Below, piece by piece: positions 59,401 to 64,000 of a DNA stretch of 64,000 bases. This DNA comes from Rhizobium aethiopicum. Its GTDB lineage: Bacteria > Pseudomonadota > Alphaproteobacteria > Rhizobiales > Rhizobiaceae. Below the pieces are notes generated by a model, which saw only the letters and a list, made by a program, of their open reading frames with translations, made no database searches and was not told the DNA's origin. The DNA lies in contig NZ_FMAJ01000019.1 in NCBI RefSeq assembly GCF_900094625.1, positions 1 through 64,000 of the forward strand, in the 5' to 3' direction. The first letter of the stretch is position 1. Each line of letters begins with the position of its first letter. Position numbers and translations under genes: made by a program.

Positions 59401-61167
59401 AAGAGGGAGCAGGTGGAAAAGCTCTGGGAGAGGGCAAGCGTGGCGCTCGGCTTTGCCATCGAGCGGGAACGGCGGGTCGCCTACAATGAAGAGCGGAGCC
59501 AGACGATGGTCGAAGCGACATCCAGTGACGCGCGAACTGCATCCCACTACGTCTCGGGCGCGAGCGCTGATGAAACACCCTATCTGATCCCGCCGGCCAC
59601 GTCCTTTGTCAGCAGCGTCGAGGAGGATGCGCGGTTGGCGCAGCTTGCGTCGCCGGCCTGGACAGAGCGGGAGGTGATCCTGCGGCCACTGCTGCAGAAG
59701 ATCTACCGGGATCCGGATGCAGCGCTCATCTCCCTGAATGCACTGGCGTCGGATATCGGAGTCGCACCCCGCAGGCTCGCCGACGACCTTGCCGCAGCCC
59801 CTGGTCGGCTTGGCCGGCTGCGTGGCTCCGAGCTGATCGTCGACGGACGCGCGGCGCGTGAAGAGCGCAATGTCGCTGTTGCGGCCGTGAAGGAACTGCT
59901 TCCGATGGCCCGTGCCCATGCGACCGAGTTCCGCAGGAACGCCGAACGGTTCGAACTGCGCGAGCAGACGCGCCGCGCGCATATGTCATTGTCGATCCCG
60001 GCGCTCTCCGAACGCGCGATGGCACGTCTTCTCGAGATCGAGGCGGTGCGCAGCCAGGGCGGGGACGATGCTTATAAGACGGCCTTTGCGCTCGCCGCCA
60101 AAGATCGATCGGTGGTGCAGGAGATCAAGGCGGTGAGCGAAGCTTTGACGGCCCGCTTTGGCTGGAGCGCATTTAGCGCGAAGGCGGATGTGATCGCTGA
60201 ACGCAATATTGTCGAGCGCATGCCGGAGGACCTCACGGATGAATGGCGCGGAAAGCTGACCCGCTTGTTCGAAGCCGTGCGACGCTTTGCCGACGAGCAG
60301 CATCTTGCCGAACGTCGGGATCGCTCAAAGATCGTTGCCGGCGCCAGTGTCGATCTGAGGACAGAGACGGAGAAGGGGGTGGGGAAGGAGAACGTTCCCA
60401 TTCCCCCTATGCTCGCCGCCGTCACCGAGTTCAAGGTCCCCGTTGACGACGAGGCGCGATCTCGGGCTCTTGCGTCGCCTCTCTACCGTCAGCAGCGTGC
60501 GGCACTGGCGAACGCGGCAACGACAATCTGGCGCGATCCGGCTGAAGTCGTCGGCAAGATCGAGGAACTTCTCCAGAAAGGTTTTGCCGCCGAGCGCATT
60601 GGAGCCGCGGTGACCAACAATCCCGCCGCCTATGGCGCCTTGCGTGGTTCGGATCGCCTGATGGACCGGATGCTGGCCTCCGGCCGAGAGCGGAAAGAGG
60701 CTGTGGCGGCCGTGCCGGAAGCTGCAGCGCGCCTGCGCGCGCTCGGTGCGGCCCACCTCAATGCCCTCGATGCCGAACGCCAGGCTATCACGGACGAACG
60801 GCGGCGCATGGCGGTTGCCATTCCAGCTCTTTCGAAAGCTGCGGAAGAGGCGTTGGCGCACCTGACGGTCGAGGTGAGCAAGGACAGCAGGAAGCTGAGT
60901 GTTTCCGCCGCTTCCCTCGATCCGGGCATTGGCCGGGAGTTTGCCGCTGTCAGCCGAGCGCTCGACGAGCGCTTTGGTCGCAATGCCCTCGTCCGAGGCG
61001 ATAAGGCTATCGCCAACGTAGTGCCACCGACGCAGCGCGGAGCTTTCGCGGCGATGCAGGAGCGGCTGAAGGTCCTGCAGCAGACTGTCCGCCTGCAGAG
61101 CAGCGAGCAGATCATAGTGGAGCGGCGCCAAAGGGCTGCTAGCCGCGCTCGCGGCATCAACCTCTGA
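56470..61167 (+). CDS. traA: TraA relaxase-helicase, long form
   Basis: A 1565-residue MobQ-type relaxase fused to a helicase. The N-terminus AIMFVRAQVISRGSGRSIVS and YRHRARMMDEQAG is the MobA/MobL domain; HDKEGNPHIHLMTTLRPLTE holds the metal-binding histidines. Walker A IVGLAGAGKSTLLAAARLAW near residue 415 and VLVIDEAGMVASQQMARVL mark the RecD2/TraI-like helicase. Two similar C-terminal modules, about 1045-1200 and 1317-1480, resemble BID domains, which target proteins to VirB/VirD4 channels. The GTG start follows GGAG and matches family N-termini. It is longer than the roughly 1100-residue Agrobacterium TraA. Confidence 0.95.
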   Translation: MAIMFVRAQVISRGSGRSIVSAAAYRHRARMMDEQAGTSFSYRGGASELMHEELALPGQIPTWLREAIAGQLVAKASEALWNAVDAFETRADAQLARELIIALPEELTRAENITLVREFIRDNLISKGMIADWVYHDKEGNPHIHLMTTLRPLTEEGFGAKKVPVLGEDGKPLRVVTPDRPNGKIVYKVWAGDKETMKAWKIAWAETANRHLALAGHDIRLDGRSYAEQGLDGIAQKHLGPEKAALARKGRELHFAPADLARRQEMADRLLSEPELLLKQLGNERSTFDERDIARALHRYVDDPTDFANIRARLMASDQLVILKPQEIEAETGKVSEPAMFTTREMLRIEYDMAQSARVLSERRGFGVSERIVTVAIERVESIESGDPKNPFRLDAEQVDAVRHVTGDGDIAAIVGLAGAGKSTLLAAARLAWESEGHRVIGAALAGKAAEGLQDSSGIKSRTLASWELAWANGRDTLHRGDVLVIDEAGMVASQQMARVLKIAEEAEVKVVLVGDAMQLQPIQAGAAFRAITERIGFAELAGVRRQREAWARNASRLFARGEVEKGLDAYARHGHLVEAGSREETIDRIVSDWAAARREAIERSTSEGGDGRLRGDELLVLAHTNDDVRKLNEALRSVMTQEGALSESRSFRSERGVREFAAGDRIIFLENARFLEPRAKHSGPQYVKNGMLGTVVSTGDKRGDPLLSVLLDNGRKLVFSEDSYRHVDHGYAATIHKSQGATVDRTFVLATGMMDQHLTYVSMTRHRDRVDLYAAKEDFAAKPEWGRKPRVDHAAGVTGELVETGEAKFRPDDEDADDSPYADVRADGGTVYRLWGVSLPKALEEAGIQEGDTVTLRKDGVERVKVQITVVDEETGHKRYEEREVDRNVWTASQVETASARQERIERESHRPELFNPLVERLSRSGAKTTTLDFESEASYRAHANDFARRRGLDHLSLAAAEMEESLTRRWAWIAEKREQVEKLWERASVALGFAIERERRVAYNEERSQTMVEATSSDARTASHYVSGASADETPYLIPPATSFVSSVEEDARLAQLASPAWTEREVILRPLLQKIYRDPDAALISLNALASDIGVAPRRLADDLAAAPGRLGRLRGSELIVDGRAAREERNVAVAAVKELLPMARAHATEFRRNAERFELREQTRRAHMSLSIPALSERAMARLLEIEAVRSQGGDDAYKTAFALAAKDRSVVQEIKAVSEALTARFGWSAFSAKADVIAERNIVERMPEDLTDEWRGKLTRLFEAVRRFADEQHLAERRDRSKIVAGASVDLRTETEKGVGKENVPIPPMLAAVTEFKVPVDDEARSRALASPLYRQQRAALANAATTIWRDPAEVVGKIEELLQKGFAAERIGAAVTNNPAAYGALRGSDRLMDRMLASGRERKEAVAAVPEAAARLRALGAAHLNALDAERQAITDERRRMAVAIPALSKAAEEALAHLTVEVSKDSRKLSVSAASLDPGIGREFAAVSRALDERFGRNALVRGDKAIANVVPPTQRGAFAAMQERLKVLQQTVRLQSSEQIIVERRQRAASRARGINL

Positions 61168-61271
61168 GACTCGAAGAAAAGCGGGGTGACGAAATGGTTG
61201 GTCGATGGGAAAAGCACTACGACCTGATTGTCCCGAGATCGATTTTCCTTTGGGTGGCGGAGCGGTCGAAG

Positions 61272-61742
61272 CTACTGTTCGTCCCTTCCGCAGCGGTCGT
61301 TGTGGAGGCGATTGCAGGTCTCACCAGATCGCGTGCTGTCTGCGTGAAGCCACTCTATAGCCCCCTCGGACACGGACGTGGCCAGAAACAAGCCTGCTTC
61401 CAACAGCGCGCGGATGCCACAGAATGTGACGAGGTCTCGCGCTGAGACCGTGAAGAACAGGCTTTCACTGGTCGGCCTTATGATCGCGCCTCCACCTTCG
61501 AAAGCTAGAAGCCTGTCAGGTCCCACGGCGACGAGGGATTGGTAGAAGTCCTCGATTTGCGTGCAGATCTTGTCGGCAACGTGCTGCGTGCGCGGAATAG
61601 CGACACACGCTTCGGCGACATGAACGCCCGTTGGAACATCTTCCTCACCCGCGATTGATGGCCCTCGTGGCAGGACCAGATGCGCGTTGCCCGGCGGGCT
61701 CAGCTTAACGAAGTGACGGACTTCGCCAATCGATTTCTTCAT
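61272..61742 (-). CDS. Conserved plasmid protein of unknown function next to traA
   Basis: A 156-residue protein beginning KKSIGEVRHFVKLSPPGNAH, with PTGVHVAEACVAIPRTQHVA, LAFEGGGAIIRPTSESLFFT and VTFCGIRALLEAGLFLATS. The sequence looks conserved and globular, but I cannot name the family; small regulators of plasmid transfer sit at similar places in rhizobial plasmids. The ATG at 61742 follows CAGGAAC. It is convergent with traA and lies downstream of the methyltransferase-like gene on the same strand, perhaps in one operon. The last 30 residues are less regular. Confidence 0.6.
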   Translation of the reverse strand: MKKSIGEVRHFVKLSPPGNAHLVLPRGPSIAGEEDVPTGVHVAEACVAIPRTQHVADKICTQIEDFYQSLVAVGPDRLLAFEGGGAIIRPTSESLFFTVSARDLVTFCGIRALLEAGLFLATSVSEGAIEWLHADSTRSGETCNRLHNDRCGRDEQ

Positions 61743-61905
61743 GCTGTTCCTGCCCGTTTGAAGAAAAAAGGCTTTTCGAGATGGCAAAGCGCTGAGGGCT
61801 GCTCAACGTGATGGAGCGCTTTCTGCTGACGCGAACGTTGTTCCAGTTGAGGCTCGTGAAGACGTGACGCAGTTGCACTCACGCGACGGTGACGATGAGG
61901 AGTCG

Positions 61906-62919
61906 CTAAAGGGTCCAGGATCGCCCCGATAGCCGCCTTGCGTCGGATTCCGGGTAAAGGCGGTAAGGAAGGTCCGCATAGACATATTCTGCCGGAATCG
62001 CGGGTGGGGACAGCTTCGATAGGAACAGGTCGAGATTCTGCTGACTGTTGCTGGAGACAAGCGTGTAGAAATTGCCGCTGTTCCAGGTGACGAATGAGTG
62101 TCCAAAGAACCGGCGTAGTGTTTCGCTCATCTCCGAAAGGGTGACTTCGTTTCGATCCATTCGCGTTAGCACCGTCTCTTCCTTCGCGCTAATATCTGAC
62201 GCGCTGAAGAAGCGAGCTTTGAAGCTATGGTCCTTCTGGCGTTCCCGCCGCCGATATTCCTCGTCGTCTTCATGCCTGAACTTCTCGACGAACATGAAGA
62301 GCCCGTTGGTCTTGAGATGCTGCGAGACGAAACGGATCTGATCGAAGCGATTTGGCGAATACATCTGGAAAGTCGTGTCCTCGAGGATGATATCGAAACC
62401 GCTGCCAAACTTTCGGAGCTCCACGTCTTCTTGGACCCTTTGCGATGTCAAATGATGAAATGGTCCGTGAAAAAACATGGCATGAGGAGGAACGCCATAG
62501 GCATAGAAGCTTCTAAGGTTTTCGACGTTGGGACTGCATGACAGCGTTTCTATCCTGCCCTTGCCAAGTTCGCCGATCACACGGGCCATCGTCCCCTCGG
62601 CTGTACCTAGCGTGTAGAGTTGCAGTTGACCCTTTCTGGCCCGCGCGTATTTGAGGATCGCGCTGCCTAAACGGCACTCTTCTTCGAGCCGGTAGGGTAT
62701 GCTGCTCAAGTAGTGCTTATCAAACGGACCTTGGCGCAGCGGATGAAGGGCTGAAAAGCGCCTGAACGTCATGTCCACTGGGAACAAGCGGCGATCGAGC
62801 TCAGGCGGACGGATAGGCATTCCGGCCTCACCGGATGCGGTCGTCGAAAAAAACTCAGTAAGCTCGTTAAGACGAGGGGCGCGGTCGCACTCCTCAATGA
62901 AGTCGGCAAATTCACGCAT
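61906..62919 (-). CDS. Methyltransferase-like protein
   Basis: A 337-residue protein with a Rossmann-type SAM-binding look: LQLYTLGTAEGTMARVIGEL near residue 98 as the glycine-rich motif I, GRIETLSCSPNVENLRSF as the acidic second strand, then FDIILEDTTFQMYSP and HLKTNGLFMFVEKF as later strands of a class I methyltransferase. The acidic tip after motif I is weak, so SAM binding is not certain. AGAAAGGCAGG precedes the ATG. It is divergent from an AraC-type regulator and upstream of the unknown gene at 61272. The substrate is unknown; a link to transfer control is only positional. Confidence 0.6.
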   Translation of the reverse strand: MREFADFIEECDRAPRLNELTEFFSTTASGEAGMPIRPPELDRRLFPVDMTFRRFSALHPLRQGPFDKHYLSSIPYRLEEECRLGSAILKYARARKGQLQLYTLGTAEGTMARVIGELGKGRIETLSCSPNVENLRSFYAYGVPPHAMFFHGPFHHLTSQRVQEDVELRKFGSGFDIILEDTTFQMYSPNRFDQIRFVSQHLKTNGLFMFVEKFRHEDDEEYRRRERQKDHSFKARFFSASDISAKEETVLTRMDRNEVTLSEMSETLRRFFGHSFVTWNSGNFYTLVSSNSQQNLDLFLSKLSPPAIPAEYVYADLPYRLYPESDARRLSGRSWTL

Positions 62920-63074
62920 GCGAAAGCCTGCCTTTCTCTCGCACCATCGCGTTTTTGGGATTCAGGAGGAAATCGCGCATCCCGAAAAGATTGTGCCGTC
63001 AGCGATGATGTCGGCAGAAGATGATCGCGAACATCATGTTTTCGCATCCACGATTTTGATTGGTTTTCATGAAA

Positions 63075-63103
63075 TTGACATGAAATTCGACCTGAGGTTA
63101 AAG
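63075..63103 (+). promoter_or_regulatory. Candidate promoter of the AraC-type gene
   Basis: TTGACA (63075-63080) and TTAAAG (63098-63103) at 17-base spacing, about 100 bases before the regulator ATG. A second TTGACA lies at 63113-63118. The 288 bases between the divergent genes hold no other recognised feature. Confidence 0.4.
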
Positions 63104-63207
63104 CCTGGCTTGTTGACAACTTGGGGTGAGGTAGGGTCGCTACCACGCCGGTTTTTCAAGGGAGCAGCTGTCGAGTGGGGATCATTCCATCAATTCACCC
63201 CGAGAGG

Positions 63208-64000
63208 ATGAAGAAGTCACAAGGGGAGATCATCCTTCACCAGCAAGGCCATTGGAGCCATGCCCGCGCAGATGTCGTTCGCCGGCGCAGTCTCGGGCGA
63301 CAGGTTATCGACGTTGTCGCGGATGACCACCTGATCTTCCTCAACATAAGGGGTACGGCGGCATCCGGCGAAAACTTTCTGGACGGACGAAGAGTCGAGT
63401 TCAGTCCGCGTCCAGACGGCTCGCTTGTTTACATTCCGCCCGGTTGCCATTGGAGCGGTTGGGATGAAGGGGATGCTGAGGGTTGTTATCTTATGATAAC
63501 CGTGACGCAGGATTTTTTTTCAAACCTCACGACTAAGCTGCCGCGCGTCGGCACCTTGCGTCCGGAGCTTGGATTTAGAGATCTGCCGATCCAATGCTTG
63601 GCGCGGCAGATTGCCGGAGAACTTTCACACGACGATTCCATGGGGAGTGTGATCGTGGAAGGGCATCTCGCGGCTATCTTCGGACTTCTGCAGCGCCGCT
63701 CCGGCACATCTGGCAGATTGTCTCGAGGAGGATTGTCGCCTACCGTTCTCAAGCGCGTGATAGGGCGGATTGAAGCTCACATCGATCGACCTCCAAGCGT
63801 GCGCGCTCTGGCTGAAGAGGCGGGATTGACCTACGAGCATTTTTCCCGCGCTTTCAAGCAGTCGCAAGGCTCGACGCCCTATGGCTTCTATAACCAACGC
63901 CGTCTTGAACGCGTGACCGACCTTCTCCGCACGACTGCGATCAGCGTGACCGAGATCGCCATCGCCTGTGGCTACTCCAGCGGGAGCCACCTCTCGACCA
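63208..64000 (+). CDS. AraC-family regulator, 3' end outside the window
   Basis: An open frame from ATG 63208 (GAGAGG upstream) to the window end, 264 residues visible. The N-terminal part (HQQGHWSHARADVVRRRSLG, RVEFSPRPDGSLVYIPPGCH) resembles a cupin-like sensor domain; the C-terminal part has PSVRALAEEAGLTYEHFSRA and ISVTEIAIACGYSSGSHLST, the two helix-turn-helix units of AraC proteins. Only the last residues are missing. It is divergent from the methyltransferase-like gene and may regulate it. The effector is unknown. Confidence 0.88.
   Translation, partial: MKKSQGEIILHQQGHWSHARADVVRRRSLGRQVIDVVADDHLIFLNIRGTAASGENFLDGRRVEFSPRPDGSLVYIPPGCHWSGWDEGDAEGCYLMITVTQDFFSNLTTKLPRVGTLRPELGFRDLPIQCLARQIAGELSHDDSMGSVIVEGHLAAIFGLLQRRSGTSGRLSRGGLSPTVLKRVIGRIEAHIDRPPSVRALAEEAGLTYEHFSRAFKQSQGSTPYGFYNQRRLERVTDLLRTTAISVTEIAIACGYSSGSHLST

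Noticed and set aside
58282..59982. A 566-residue leftward open frame inside traA
   Set aside because: Antisense to the helicase part of traA, whose motifs are intact. No family recognised in the shadow frame.
61194..61445. A rightward 83-residue frame just after traA with a plausible ribosome site
   Set aside because: The first 30 residues look protein-like, but it overlaps the better-supported leftward gene and loses coherence after that. Possibly a truncated remnant; not enough support to list.

Overview
The window looks like part of a large conjugative plasmid from a Rhizobium/Agrobacterium-type alphaproteobacterium. The evidence is a virB1-virB11 operon, a traCDG/traA transfer region around an oriT related to RSF1010 and pTi, a winged-helix repressor placed like RctA of rhizobial symbiotic plasmids, and typical rhizobial plasmid backbone genes (ardC, DUF736, DUF1173, a WGR protein). 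No rRNA or tRNA gene was seen.

Bases 1-19,100 hold a catabolic island. It starts with a decayed IS256-type transposase. Six divergent or tandem transcription units follow: an SDR dehydrogenase; a RutF-like flavin reductase with a carboxymuconolactone-decarboxylase-family protein and a RutA-like flavin monooxygenase; an orphan sugar-type binding protein; an aminotransferase; a GFA protein; an FMN reductase with the riboflavin enzyme RibBA; two zinc alcohol dehydrogenases; a phosphoglycerate-mutase-family protein; a complete CUT2-type ABC importer; a small quinol-monooxygenase-like protein; and a type II NADH dehydrogenase. Most promoters here share one element in which a TTGAC -35 box is followed directly by GATTGTC, so the island looks like one regulon for uptake and flavin-dependent oxidation of an unidentified substrate. 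AraC, MCP and PAS-GGDEF-EAL genes follow (19.4-25.9 kb).

Bases 27,131-34,731 hold an ardC antirestriction gene cut in two by a roughly 6.7 kb element. The element is bounded by 13-bp inverted repeats and carries three overlapping tyrosine recombinases plus two cargo genes (a membrane protein and a gamma-glutamylcyclotransferase-like protein). Degraded remnants, including a frameshifted LuxR-type regulator, follow.

Bases 35.4-46.4 kb hold the RctA-like repressor and, divergent from it, the virB operon. Bases 46.4-53.8 kb hold toxin-antitoxin modules with broken or missing toxins, DUF1173, DUF736, WGR and small backbone genes, several behind long nested inverted repeats. Bases 53.8-61.2 kb hold traG, traD, traC, oriT and the long relaxase-helicase traA. 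The last 3 kb hold an unidentified protein, a methyltransferase-like protein and a truncated AraC regulator.

The transfer parts fit together: TraA nicks oriT, TraG couples it to the VirB channel, and a 31-bp motif shared by the rctA-virB and traC-oriT regions suggests common control. The polarity of the oriT predicts that the region left of 56.4 kb enters a recipient first, where plus-strand backbone genes could use the incoming strand as template.
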